From: Arthrobacter sp. D5-1
Lineage (GTDB): Bacteria > Actinomycetota > Actinomycetes > Actinomycetales > Micrococcaceae
Direction of reading: 5' to 3'
DNA: 64,000 bases
Assembly: GCF_017357425.1 (NCBI RefSeq)
Contig: NZ_CP014571.1
Span: forward strand, 3,844,001 to 3,908,000
Under the pieces are notes generated by a model. It did not search any database and was not told the DNA's origin. It worked only from the letters and a program-made list of their open reading frames with translations. The position numbers and the translations under genes were made by a program. Below, piece after piece: positions 31,007 through 39,719 of the stretch; positions within the stretch are counted from its first letter, which is position 1, and each line of letters begins with the position of its first letter.

Positions 31007-31973
31007 GGCGAACCTCCCGGACAAGTTGAGTCGAAGCCTCCGCCAAGGCGCTGATGCGGTAGAGCTCCGGCGTCACCCTGGTGCTCCGATTCAGCGCCAG
31101 TGAGAATGCTTGGCGACGGCGCTCTGCCACGTTCGGACGGTAGGCATCCATAGCCCAGACGACCTTCGGAAACGCCCCGAATTCACGTTGCTCGATACCC
31201 GTTTCGAGATATTCCTCGTACAACAGACACTTGCCGAGGACAGTTGGTAGGCTCTCATGACCAAGGTCCACTTCAACGAAGAACGCCTCAACATCCTGGT
31301 CCCCGACACGGGCAGCGAGCTCAACATACAGGTCTGGTCGAAGCACTTGACCGACGCCGAGACGGTCCGTGTAGTGGCGACGAGCCTCGCCCTCCGGAAC
31401 CAGTTTCACAACTTCCGCACCCGACTCGGATGCAGCGGCGATGATGCCGACGGCAACGTCAGCTATTGCCAAAGTGTGATCAAGGAACCGTGACGATGGT
31501 TCGTCAAACCGCCGGCGTCGGCGATGAGTGTCCTCCTTGCGTTGGATACGTTCGCCTGCCGTATCCATGAAATAAACCAGCCCCTCCGAGCCTGCCCGAA
31601 CACCACCGATCCGCCGATTGAGAACGCCCAGAATGCGATGGCGTCGTAGTCTTGCCAGGACTCGGCGGCAGGTTCGAGCACCCGATTCCGCTGTCGCGTG
31701 CTCTGCAAAATGCAAGGTTTCGATGTGCCGTGCCGTCAAGAAGCGATACCGACCAACAGACGACAAGACAGCTCGATCGCGTTCGCTGAGGCGGTCTTCG
31801 ATGTCGCTTAAGCGGCGCCGACTTATCCGCGGGCCAGTGTGGGCTCCGGTGCTAGGTACAGCACCGGTATTCGGCGCCCCAATTCGTGCAGATTCGTCGC
31901 TGACCTGCGCAGACGCACCCGATGGCTTCGACGCGGGCGGGTAGCCGGTCGGTAGAGCCCGTTCGACACTCAT
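30999..31973 (-). CDS. replication-relaxation family protein
   Basis: The 324-residue protein resembles the replication-relaxation family common in actinobacterial and firmicute conjugative elements: a winged helix near 50-110 (LSERDRAVLSSVGRYRFLTARHIETLHF) and a C-terminal nuclease-like part with RPDLYVEL and FFVEVDLGHE. The first 45 residues are disordered. AAGGAG precedes ATG 31973, which overlaps the stop of the ATPase gene by 4 bp. It may act in DNA processing for transfer. Confidence 0.82.
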   Translation of the reverse strand: MSVERALPTGYPPASKPSGASAQVSDESARIGAPNTGAVPSTGAHTGPRISRRRLSDIEDRLSERDRAVLSSVGRYRFLTARHIETLHFAEHATAESGARTCRRVLARLRRHRILGVLNRRIGGVRAGSEGLVYFMDTAGERIQRKEDTHRRRRRFDEPSSRFLDHTLAIADVAVGIIAAASESGAEVVKLVPEGEARRHYTDRLGVGQVLRPDLYVELAARVGDQDVEAFFVEVDLGHESLPTVLGKCLLYEEYLETGIEQREFGAFPKVVWAMDAYRPNVAERRRQAFSLALNRSTRVTPELYRISALAEASTQLVREVRHD

Positions 31974-34141
31974 GGCTGACTCCTTCTGCGGCGGCCATCA
32001 GTTCCGCCGGTTTCTGGAGAAGGAGTCAGAATGCTTCGAAGCCCACGTTCGATGACGTCTTTTGATTGTCCGTACTGACTGCGACTTAGGGCCCGGATCT
32101 TGTCCGGTGACGAGGTCGGTTTCGGGATGTCTAACGTGACGCCAGATGCCCAGTCGGTCACTGCGCTCTTGCGGACGAGCTGCGCGTAGATGTGACGCGA
32201 CGACAACGCCATGAAGTCTTCTGGTTCAAGACCAGGTGCCATAGCGGCGGCCGCTTTGGCATCCCTGGATGCAAGTTGAAAGAAGACTCGAGATCGGCAG
32301 TTGGCCTCGAAGGCCGTCCGCATGCTTTGGGGCAATTGGTCAAGGTACTGGTGCGCCACATGGAACCCAGCCCCAAGACTGCGTGAAGTTGCCAGCGCAT
32401 CGCTTATATCGGTCGGTAGTCGCAGGTACTCCTGCACCTCATCGAGATAGATCATGACCGGGTGACGATTCTTGGCTGCGATACTGGCGCGCTCCTGAAT
32501 CGCCTGCCACAGTTCCGCGACGACCATGGCGCCTAATAGTTGCGCCGCCTCAGGACCGAGCACCCCCTTCTGCAGTGGGACGAGCAGAATCTTTCGCTCT
32601 GTCAGCACTTGGCGAAGATTGAATTGTGGAGTTGGCTGTGCCAGAACGTGACGAAGATGCGGGTCGAGCAACGGGCGCAGCTTGTTCATTAGCGGTGCCG
32701 TCACCTGCGCACTGGCCTCTGGAGATAGCTGGTCGTACCAGTGCCAGAAAGGTCCTGCCGAAAAGGGGTCGTCACTCGCGCTCTGGCGTGTCACCTGCTG
32801 ACGGAACTTTCTGTTATTGAGCAAAACAGGCAGCATGGCCAGGCTCGCATCATCCCGCTGAGCGAGGGCTAGTAAGGAGTGCCGCAGAATGTCCGAGCTT
32901 CGAGGCCCTAGCTGGTCGCCGTAGAGGGCATGGAACGTGCCGAAGAGCTGGTCGGCAACGAGCGCCGGACTTCGCCCATGACCATCGAGTGGATTGATCC
33001 CTACAGGCAAGTCATCCAGCGGATCCAACACGATGACATCACCCTGACGGTCTGGAGGAACATGCTTTAGTACATCGCGAATCAGATCCTTGGGCTCGAC
33101 GACGACACAGCTGCGCCCAGCTTCCATGTCACCGATAATGAGTGAGAGGAGCATCGAGCTCTTGCCCACGCCGGTCGGCCCCATCGCCCACAGATGGTGG
33201 CAGCTATCCTCTGGTGTTAGGCCCAGCCGGGCATCGCTAGCACCGGGGGCCGTCGCTCGCCCCACAATGCGATCTGTGTCCGACGCGGCAAAGGAAGGCC
33301 GGATTTGCCGTGGATGAGCTGGCGGCTGCCCGGGGTAGGCAACCTTCCCATCGCCAACCGGCCAAGCACTAAGCATGCCCACCTCGACGGCAGATAGTCG
33401 CTGGCCGAAAGCGAGGCGCGGCCATTCAGGGCTAGGGTTATTCAGCTTATGGCTCTGATCGAAGTGAACACGGAAGCGGAGCCCTGGCGCCACCATCGAG
33501 CGGAATGCATTGACGACACCGCCTATTAGCGCTCGCCGACGATCTTCCTCGGAGGCGCTGACTCCTATGCGAACGAAGGTAGCGAACCCGTGGTCGCCTT
33601 GCTTTTCTTCGATTCGCCGGCTGATCGCCCGACGTCGCTCTGGCCGAACGCCAGTGAGGATAAGCGACGTGATTCCCTGATCGACTTGGGCAATTGCGTG
33701 GGGAGTCAGCTGAGGCCTGAACCTCGGGCCCAATACGATCTGGACCACCAGGCTTTCATTTCCACGGACCGCCGTCAGGCTTGCCAAGAGAGCTCGCGTT
33801 GAACCTTCCGGATTCCGAGGCTCCAGAGATTGGGCAGGCGTGTTGACAGTAACCCGCCGCGCAGACTGGGCCGGTAGCCGGTCGGCATCATCGGCAACAA
33901 CGATGGTCCCAACGACCATACGTTCGATGTCGCGGCGGACAGCAGATGCGTGCCGTCGCTGCGTGCCGACAATGTAGCGGATGCCCTGTTTATCCGATCT
34001 GGCTTCCAGAATGATCTGCGGTGCGTGGCTCTGCGCACTCCATACGCGGAGCAGGTTGATGGCTTGCTCGTCGTCGAGTGGGCGGGGCCAGAAAACCTCC
34101 TGCCACACCAATTTTCGAAGGCTAGGCGCGGAGTTATTCAT
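31970..34141 (-). CDS. conjugation-type ATPase (TraG/VirD4-like)
   Basis: The 723-residue motor protein has Walker A GPTGVGKSS at about 321-329 and Walker B VMIYLDEVQEYL near 570, with TraG/D-type C-terminal sequence (ALATSRSLGAGFHVAHQYLDQLP). It would pump DNA during transfer. No membrane segment is obvious, unlike classic VirD4. It overlaps genes on both sides by 4-8 bp. No VirB4 or relaxase gene was recognised in the window, so the element may be mobilisable rather than self-transmissible. Confidence 0.86.
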   Translation of the reverse strand: MNNSAPSLRKLVWQEVFWPRPLDDEQAINLLRVWSAQSHAPQIILEARSDKQGIRYIVGTQRRHASAVRRDIERMVVGTIVVADDADRLPAQSARRVTVNTPAQSLEPRNPEGSTRALLASLTAVRGNESLVVQIVLGPRFRPQLTPHAIAQVDQGITSLILTGVRPERRRAISRRIEEKQGDHGFATFVRIGVSASEEDRRRALIGGVVNAFRSMVAPGLRFRVHFDQSHKLNNPSPEWPRLAFGQRLSAVEVGMLSAWPVGDGKVAYPGQPPAHPRQIRPSFAASDTDRIVGRATAPGASDARLGLTPEDSCHHLWAMGPTGVGKSSMLLSLIIGDMEAGRSCVVVEPKDLIRDVLKHVPPDRQGDVIVLDPLDDLPVGINPLDGHGRSPALVADQLFGTFHALYGDQLGPRSSDILRHSLLALAQRDDASLAMLPVLLNNRKFRQQVTRQSASDDPFSAGPFWHWYDQLSPEASAQVTAPLMNKLRPLLDPHLRHVLAQPTPQFNLRQVLTERKILLVPLQKGVLGPEAAQLLGAMVVAELWQAIQERASIAAKNRHPVMIYLDEVQEYLRLPTDISDALATSRSLGAGFHVAHQYLDQLPQSMRTAFEANCRSRVFFQLASRDAKAAAAMAPGLEPEDFMALSSRHIYAQLVRKSAVTDWASGVTLDIPKPTSSPDKIRALSRSQYGQSKDVIERGLRSILTPSPETGGTDGRRRRSQP

Positions 34142-34352
34142 CGTTCAGATCCTCCGTCGTGCGCCGGACGCTTTTCTGCTCGTACTGAATCTGGGCTTCC
34201 CGCTCGGCTTCCGCCTGAGCCATGGCGATGACGGCGCGGCTCAACTTACGTAGATCAGGACGATCGCGCTCAACTCCCCTGATGACAATTCTGCCGTCCC
34301 TACGTGGTCGCGCCTGGCGGCTCCGATTAGGACGTTTATTGCTAGTAGACAT
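34134..34352 (-). CDS. small basic protein of the transfer operon
   Basis: The 72-residue, Arg-rich protein of unknown function has AAGGAGGG upstream of ATG 34352 and overlaps the ATPase gene by 8 bp. The N-terminus is strongly basic and the C-terminus acidic and helical. It is first after the operator-bearing promoter at 34395-34454. Confidence 0.75.
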   Translation of the reverse strand: MSTSNKRPNRSRQARPRRDGRIVIRGVERDRPDLRKLSRAVIAMAQAEAEREAQIQYEQKSVRRTTEDLNDE

Positions 34353-34394
34353 AGTTGTTTCCCTCCTTCCTTCGGTGTTGTGATTTGCGGCAAT

Positions 34395-34454
34395 CGTTCA
34401 ACGAATTGAACGGTGTCTGGGGCTTAGTATGCGTTCAACATGTTGAACGTTCAA
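34395..34454 (-). promoter_or_regulatory. promoter with two operator palindromes before the transfer genes
   Basis: CGTTCAACATGTTGAACG (34432-34449) is a perfect 18-bp palindrome and CGTTCAACGAATTGAACG (34395-34412) has perfect 7-bp arms; they are 37 bp apart. On the minus strand TTGAAC (34454-34449) and CATACT (34431-34426) are 17 bp apart with the first palindrome filling the spacer. The related site at 28837-28854 links this to the XRE regulator. Confidence 0.7.
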
Positions 34455-34518
34455 GCATTTTTGCGCAAACCACAACACCGACTGGAAGAGCTGTAGTTGC
34501 CGCGTTGCGGCGATGGAT

Positions 34519-34719
34519 TTAGTACCTATCTCGTCGATACTGGACGACGGCCCATACAGCCCAGATGATGGCAACGACACCGACGCATGCGACCAGAAAC
34601 GGCAGAATGGACTGCAACACCTGGGTCGCGCAGTAGAGTGCAACGACGGCAAGCAGGACCGACATGCAGGCGCCTATCGCCCGGTCAAACCAGGACCTGG
34701 GACTCGGATCAACACTCAC
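34519..34719 (-). CDS. small membrane protein
   Basis: The 66-residue protein has two hydrophobic segments (about 14-34 and 36-58) and a basic C-terminus (QYRRDRY). GTG 34719 overlaps the upstream stop (GTGA), with GATGGAG upstream. Its function is unknown; such proteins are common in transfer regions. Confidence 0.68.
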   Translation of the reverse strand: MSVDPSPRSWFDRAIGACMSVLLAVVALYCATQVLQSILPFLVACVGVVAIIWAVWAVVQYRRDRY

Positions 34720-35243
34720 CGTTGACGCTCCATCTCCAGGAAGATCCCGGTGCTCAGGCCGTGCCGTACGCAGTCGAGTGCGAACTGCAGTTGGTCCCCC
34801 ACGTACTGCTTAGTAACGGCATAGAACATGACTTGGCCTACCGCATCAGCTTCGAACAGATGCCATTCGAGATCACCCCGGCTGAAGCCCGCGCGCTCGA
34901 ATCGCCGCATCAGCCATCGAGCCAACACGAACTCATCGGGCGACGAGAAGCTCAGGCCCTGTTCGACGTGAGCAACATCGTGAACGTAGCGGTAGGCCAT
35001 ATTGACCTCGGGCGAGCCGAAAACGACGCTGCCAGTATTCTCGTTCGAGACAGGCAGTGGACGTCCATTCTCGCGCGAGGAGACGAACGCTTCGCACAGG
35101 TCCTTATACCTTTCCGGCGCGTCACCGGCAGGCTCCCATCCGAAGTACAGACGCTGCTCAATCTTGTGGGCTTGGTCGAGGACGTAGTCAGAGAGTCGCT
35201 GTTGCGCTGCGAGCAGCTCCGTTGAAGTGAAGGATTTGGGCAT
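34716..35243 (-). CDS. hypothetical protein of the transfer region
   Basis: The 175-residue soluble protein is not recognised. It contains AYRYVHDVAHVEQGLSF with a HDxAH pattern and a Trp/Phe-rich middle (ARWLMRRFERAGFS). ATG 35243 has AAGGGG upstream; the frame upstream of it is open but basic and repeat-free, and is left out. It is coupled to the following small membrane protein gene by a 4-bp overlap. Confidence 0.7.
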   Translation of the reverse strand: MPKSFTSTELLAAQQRLSDYVLDQAHKIEQRLYFGWEPAGDAPERYKDLCEAFVSSRENGRPLPVSNENTGSVVFGSPEVNMAYRYVHDVAHVEQGLSFSSPDEFVLARWLMRRFERAGFSRGDLEWHLFEADAVGQVMFYAVTKQYVGDQLQFALDCVRHGLSTGIFLEMERQR

Positions 35244-35313
35244 GACAAGTAACCCCTTTCTAGAGGCGTGTAATGGTGGGGGTGATCGAGAGGTCGGGCT
35301 GAGTGGCCGACCG

Positions 35314-35517
35314 TTACTGGCGGCGCATATCTCGCAAGGCTTGTTGATATGCCGCATCGAGACGGCTAGTCGTTTCCTGAGCATCCTGAGCGATACGGAC
35401 AATCTGGGCCCGAGAGTGAGGCGTCCGGTCGCGCCAGTAGTCTGCAACGACAAGGTAAGCGGCAACGATAGATGCCGCGCACGTAATTATGATGGCAATC
35501 GAAAGCACGGCAGTCAT
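35314..35517 (-). CDS. small membrane protein with coiled-coil tail
   Basis: The 67-residue protein has one membrane segment (about 3-27) followed by a soluble helix rich in Ala, Gln and Arg. ATG 35517 forms an ATGA overlap with the upstream stop, which decides the start over a TTG at 35541. Function unknown. Confidence 0.65.
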   Translation of the reverse strand: MTAVLSIAIIITCAASIVAAYLVVADYWRDRTPHSRAQIVRIAQDAQETTSRLDAAYQQALRDMRRQ

Positions 35518-35765
35518 GACCGTCGTGGTCCCTTCGGCCAAGTTTCCAGCGCCGTCAGCGCCATGGACGACATCTGCTGCGAAACGAGGCGAAGATGACG
35601 CGCAGTCGCTGGGGAGTCAGCATTCACTGCCCTTGCTACGGCATCCATCTCATCCACCAGGCTCGCGACCCGTCCAATGAAGAGACGGACAGCGGCCTCA
35701 TGCTGCAGCACTTCGGGATCCGGGGAGCCAATAGGCTTCAGCGGATTTGTAAATTCGTGATTCAT
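35514..35765 (-). CDS. hypothetical helical protein
   Basis: The 83-residue protein starts MNHEFTNPLKPIG and is predicted helical from about 18 on. It is not recognised. ATG 35765 is chosen over the longer open frame because it follows a G-rich site and the upstream part overlaps the neighbouring gene. It is followed directly by the small membrane protein gene (ATGA). Confidence 0.6.
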   Translation of the reverse strand: MNHEFTNPLKPIGSPDPEVLQHEAAVRLFIGRVASLVDEMDAVARAVNADSPATARHLRLVSQQMSSMALTALETWPKGPRRS

Positions 35766-35778
35766 GACCAAGCCCCCG

Positions 35779-36087
35779 TTACCGCTGAAACCGTCGTACT
35801 TCCCATGCCGCGTACTCGGCGAAGGAATCTGCGATGTAATTGAGCCGCTCGGATGTGCGTGGGTCGCCATCGGACTGAAACTGCGCTTCCCGGCTCAACA
35901 TGCCGGTCAGGTGCATGCCCGTTGCGGCGACATAACCGGCCGCCTGGACGCGCGTTGCCGCAACGATGCCATTGGCCGCTTCGGCGTTCTGGCGGCGTTG
36001 GAGGGACTTGCCCTCGGAACGCGCGAACCCCTCGGGGGCGCTGAATGGGGTGATTTTGCCACTCGGGCGGGGAGTGAGGTCTGTCAT
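35779..36087 (-). CDS. hypothetical protein, first gene of the transfer unit
   Basis: The 102-residue protein starts MTDLTPRPSGKITPFSAPEGF and contains an Ala-rich helical region (AANGIVAATRVQAAGYVAATG). It is not recognised. ATG 36087 has AAAGGCAGGG upstream. It is divergent from the gene at 36209. Confidence 0.65.
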   Translation of the reverse strand: MTDLTPRPSGKITPFSAPEGFARSEGKSLQRRQNAEAANGIVAATRVQAAGYVAATGMHLTGMLSREAQFQSDGDPRTSERLNYIADSFAEYAAWEVRRFQR

Positions 36088-36208
36088 GACCCTGCCTTTC
36101 GATTCTGAATTCTTCCTGCTCCGGTGAGCAGCTGATAAAGCTATTGGACAGGGCGATCGGTAGGCATGTCGTGACAGAAAAGTGCACATCCGAGAGATTC
36201 CGGCAACG

Positions 36209-37048
36209 ATGGAATCTATGGAAGGAGTCATCACCCAGGATCTTGGCGATCACAGCGAGTTAACCTCGCGCGTTCTGAGCGAGCTGACCGCGCTTCGCAG
36301 TAAGCCGGGTCGGCTCACCATTCAAAAATTCATCGACTTCGAGACGCTGCACCTGGTATGCGGCGGCAACGATCTGCTTGACGCGTACATGATGTTCGAA
36401 CGCGAAATGCGTCGTTTTCAATCTGGCGCACGAAACGAGGCCGCCGCCGCCTTCTCAATATGTGCCGAAGCTGACAGCGTTCTCGACAGGCTACAGCTGA
36501 CCGCGGAGGCACTCTCTGGTGTAGATGATGTGAAGGATCAACGAAGCGCACGACGATGGAGTGACGCCGGCCTAAAAACGATTGCTACGGAGCTGGTTTA
36601 TCTAGCTGATATCCAGGGGCGGCTCGGCAGTGAGCTACTCGGCATTGAAGTGACGGGAACAGCCGAATCAGGCCTGATGGTAGTTATCGACCAGATGACA
36701 ACAGCCTCCCTGCCTAGTCGCGCACCCCTGATCCGATTGTGGGCCTATAGCGTCGACGACGAACCAGAGGAACGCGAGCTCGTGGTCGACCTCGAAGACC
36801 ACCCCGTCACCACCGCGAGTCGTGGCATATACGCGATGAGGCGACACCGCGTCACCCTCCCGCTGCCCCATTTGCCCGCTACCGATGACGAGTTGAAACT
36901 GCTCAGCATCTCAGTTGAAGGACGGGACGCACCTATGCGCACAGTCACGCTCGAAAACCACGCCAAGCTCCCCCATGGCTTCGACGTCCGCTTCGCCATC
37001 TACCGCACGATCGCGACTATCGACCTTCTGGCTATTGGCAATGACTGA
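36209..37048 (+). CDS. hypothetical protein
   Basis: The 279-residue acidic protein has no family I recognise. The N-terminal half is helical (LTSRVLSELTALRSKPGRLT) and the C-terminal half is predicted beta-rich with Pro/Leu strands. A GTG at 36182 and an ATG at 36218 are alternative starts, and no strong ribosome binding site decides. It lies between the divergent transfer unit and the type I restriction operon and may belong to either. Confidence 0.65.
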   Translation: MESMEGVITQDLGDHSELTSRVLSELTALRSKPGRLTIQKFIDFETLHLVCGGNDLLDAYMMFEREMRRFQSGARNEAAAAFSICAEADSVLDRLQLTAEALSGVDDVKDQRSARRWSDAGLKTIATELVYLADIQGRLGSELLGIEVTGTAESGLMVVIDQMTTASLPSRAPLIRLWAYSVDDEPEERELVVDLEDHPVTTASRGIYAMRRHRVTLPLPHLPATDDELKLLSISVEGRDAPMRTVTLENHAKLPHGFDVRFAIYRTIATIDLLAIGND

Positions 37049-37082
37049 CACATTCAGGGACCTATAAGATATATGCCGAATG

Positions 37083-37091
37083 TGGTATAAT
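37083..37091 (+). promoter_or_regulatory. extended -10 promoter of the hsd operon
   Basis: TGGTATAAT is a perfect -10 hexamer with a TGn extension, in an AT-rich stretch about 190 bp before hsdM. No matching -35 hexamer is evident, as is usual for extended -10 promoters. Confidence 0.55.
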
Positions 37092-37282
37092 TTAGGCCAG
37101 TTAGCGGGGCGTGGTTGAGACCTCTCCCCACCCGCAAACCTACCTAGCGCAGCCCGACTTCACCTGATTTGTCGTTGCTCCCCGGTAGATTGAAATCAAC
37201 ACTAAGTGGCTGCCGTCGTGTGGCTGGAGACTGCTGCATGACAAGTTCAACTGAATCAGGACTAACGCAAGGGGTACGAGCC

Positions 37283-39718
37283 GTGGCGCTCAAGAAATCG
37301 GATCTCTACAGCTCGCTTTGGAAGAGCTGCGACGAGCTGCGTGGCGGCATGGACGCCAGCCAATACAAGGACTACATCCTCACGATACTGTTCGTGAAGT
37401 TCGTTTCCGACAAGGCCAAGACCGACCCGAATTCCCTAATCGATGTTCCTGCCGGCGGTTCATTTGACGACATGATCGCGCTCAAGGGCGATAAGGAGAT
37501 CGGCGACAAAGTCAACAAAATCATAGCCAAGCTCGCCGAAGCCAATGCCCTGCAAAAGGTCATCGACCTGGCCGACTTCAACGACGAGGAAAAACTCGGC
37601 AGTGGCAAAGACATGCAGGACCGCCTGAGCTCACTGATCACAATATTCCAGGACCTCGACTTCCGCGGTTCCCGAGCGGAGGGCGACGACCTCCTAGGTG
37701 ACGCATACGAGTACCTGATGCGCCATTTTGCCACCGAGTCAGGCAAGTCTAAGGGGCAGTTCTACACGCCTGCGGAAGTATCGCGAACCGTGGCGAAGCT
37801 AATCGGCGTCGATTCCAAGACTCAACGGTCAGCAACTGTCTATGACCCGACGTGCGGTTCTGGATCACTTTTGCTCAAGGTGTCTGCCGAAGCCCCTAAC
37901 GGGCTAACCATCTACGGTCAAGAGAATGACGTAGCCACGTGGGCACTCTCAAAGATGAACATGATTCTGCACGGCAATGAGATCGCAGACATCCGCAAAG
38001 GCAACACCATAGCAAGCCCTCAGTTTGTTACTGGGAACAATCTCGACACTTTTGACTTCATTGTTGCGAATCCACCGTTCTCTAACAAGACATGGACTAA
38101 CGGTCTTGAAAATGAATTCGGCCGATTCGAGTTCGGGCGCCCACCCGAGAAAAATGGCGATTACGCCTTCCTGCTCCATGTCTTGAAGTCGATGAAGAGC
38201 ACTGGCAAAGCGGCTGTAATTCTTCCCCACGGTGTTCTATTTCGAGGGAACGCCGAGGCTTCTATCCGCAAGCAATTGCTGAAACGCGGCTTCATCAAGG
38301 GCATCATCGGCCTTCCTGCCAACCTCTTTTACGGCACCACCATCCCTGCCTGCATCATTGTCCTCGACAAAGAAAATGCTCAAAGCCGTACCGGAGTTTT
38401 TATGATCGATGCTTCGAAAGGGTTCCTGAAAGATGGCAACAAGAACCGCTTGCGTTCCCAAGACATGCACAAGATTGTCGACGTCTTTACCAAACAACAA
38501 GAAGTTGAACGATACTCGCGAATGGTTCCTCTAGCCGAAATAAGTAATGAGGCAAACGAGTTCACGCTCAACATTTCACGCTACATAGATTCATCTGAGC
38601 CAGAAGACATTCAAGACCTCTATGCGCACCTCCATGGGGGTATTCCTAACCGCGATATCGATGCCCTCAGCCCCAGCTGGGACGCCTTTCCATCGCTGCG
38701 TCAACACTTGTTCACCAACAAAGACCAGGCGGGCTACAGCCAGCTCACCGTAGATATTTCCGAAGTTCGTCAGGCAATCCTTGATTCGCCGGAGTTCAAA
38801 ATGTTCTCTGACGATGTCCGCCGGCAGATATCTGACTGGTACGCAGCTCACAGACATGCTCTGGAATCGATCGACTCCAACACCAATCCGAACGACCTAA
38901 TCGCTACTATTGGCGACGACCTGCTTGAACGATTCAAGAAAACGCCATTGCTGGATGAATACAACGTTTATGAACAGCTCATGACCTATTGGCACAGTGT
39001 GATGCACGATGATGTCTTCCTGATCATGAACGAAGGCTGGGAGTCCGCAGCGAAACCACGCAAGACCATAGAAGATAAAGACCGCAAGATCACTGAAACC
39101 CCAGATATTGTCATCGGTTCCGGTCGGAATTCGAGCAAATACAAGACAGATCTCATTCCGCCCTCGCTCATCGTAGGGAGATATTTTGACGCTGATCGAA
39201 CATCTATAGAGAGCCTCACCGCGATTGCCGAAGGTGTCGCGACTCAAATAGAGGAGTACGTCGGGGAACACGGCGCCGAAGATGGTCTCCTGTCTGAAGC
39301 CATGGAAGACGGCAAAATCAGCAAGGCATTGGCCACGTCCAGACTTAAGGATGCGAAGCGAGATAACTCAGACCCGGAGGAGATAAAGGCGCTTGAATAT
39401 TTAGTGAAGCTTTATAATGGCGAAGCCGGCGCTAAGAAATTGGCAAAGGACGCTCAGACCAAGCTCGATATTGCCACATTGGCCCGTTATGGAACTCTCA
39501 CCGAACAAGACATCAAGTTCCTAGTGTTAGATCAAAAGTGGGAGCAAGCAATTTCCACGGCGATCATCCGCGAAGTCACCAAGCTTACTCATCACCTCGT
39601 CGCCCGCATTAAACAGTTGGGCGTTCGTTACGATGAAACAGTTGGCGATCTGGAAAGTGAGCTTGAGCAGCTGAACGAAAGGGTTTCTCAACACTTGGCA
39701 GAAATGGGGGTGAAATAA
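37283..39718 (+). CDS. hsdM: type I restriction-modification methyltransferase subunit
   Basis: The 811-residue N6-adenine methyltransferase starts (M)ALKKSDLYSSLWKSCDELRGGMDASQYKDY in family style. It has the AdoMet motif DPTCGSGSLLL and the catalytic motif NPPF (VANPPFSNK). The C-terminal 250 residues form a helical extension. GTG 37283 has AAGGGG upstream and matches family starts; ATG 37238 is an alternative. It forms the M2S1 methylase with HsdS and the full enzyme with HsdR. Confidence 0.93.
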   Translation: MALKKSDLYSSLWKSCDELRGGMDASQYKDYILTILFVKFVSDKAKTDPNSLIDVPAGGSFDDMIALKGDKEIGDKVNKIIAKLAEANALQKVIDLADFNDEEKLGSGKDMQDRLSSLITIFQDLDFRGSRAEGDDLLGDAYEYLMRHFATESGKSKGQFYTPAEVSRTVAKLIGVDSKTQRSATVYDPTCGSGSLLLKVSAEAPNGLTIYGQENDVATWALSKMNMILHGNEIADIRKGNTIASPQFVTGNNLDTFDFIVANPPFSNKTWTNGLENEFGRFEFGRPPEKNGDYAFLLHVLKSMKSTGKAAVILPHGVLFRGNAEASIRKQLLKRGFIKGIIGLPANLFYGTTIPACIIVLDKENAQSRTGVFMIDASKGFLKDGNKNRLRSQDMHKIVDVFTKQQEVERYSRMVPLAEISNEANEFTLNISRYIDSSEPEDIQDLYAHLHGGIPNRDIDALSPSWDAFPSLRQHLFTNKDQAGYSQLTVDISEVRQAILDSPEFKMFSDDVRRQISDWYAAHRHALESIDSNTNPNDLIATIGDDLLERFKKTPLLDEYNVYEQLMTYWHSVMHDDVFLIMNEGWESAAKPRKTIEDKDRKITETPDIVIGSGRNSSKYKTDLIPPSLIVGRYFDADRTSIESLTAIAEGVATQIEEYVGEHGAEDGLLSEAMEDGKISKALATSRLKDAKRDNSDPEEIKALEYLVKLYNGEAGAKKLAKDAQTKLDIATLARYGTLTEQDIKFLVLDQKWEQAISTAIIREVTKLTHHLVARIKQLGVRYDETVGDLESELEQLNERVSQHLAEMGVK

Positions 39719-39719
39719 C

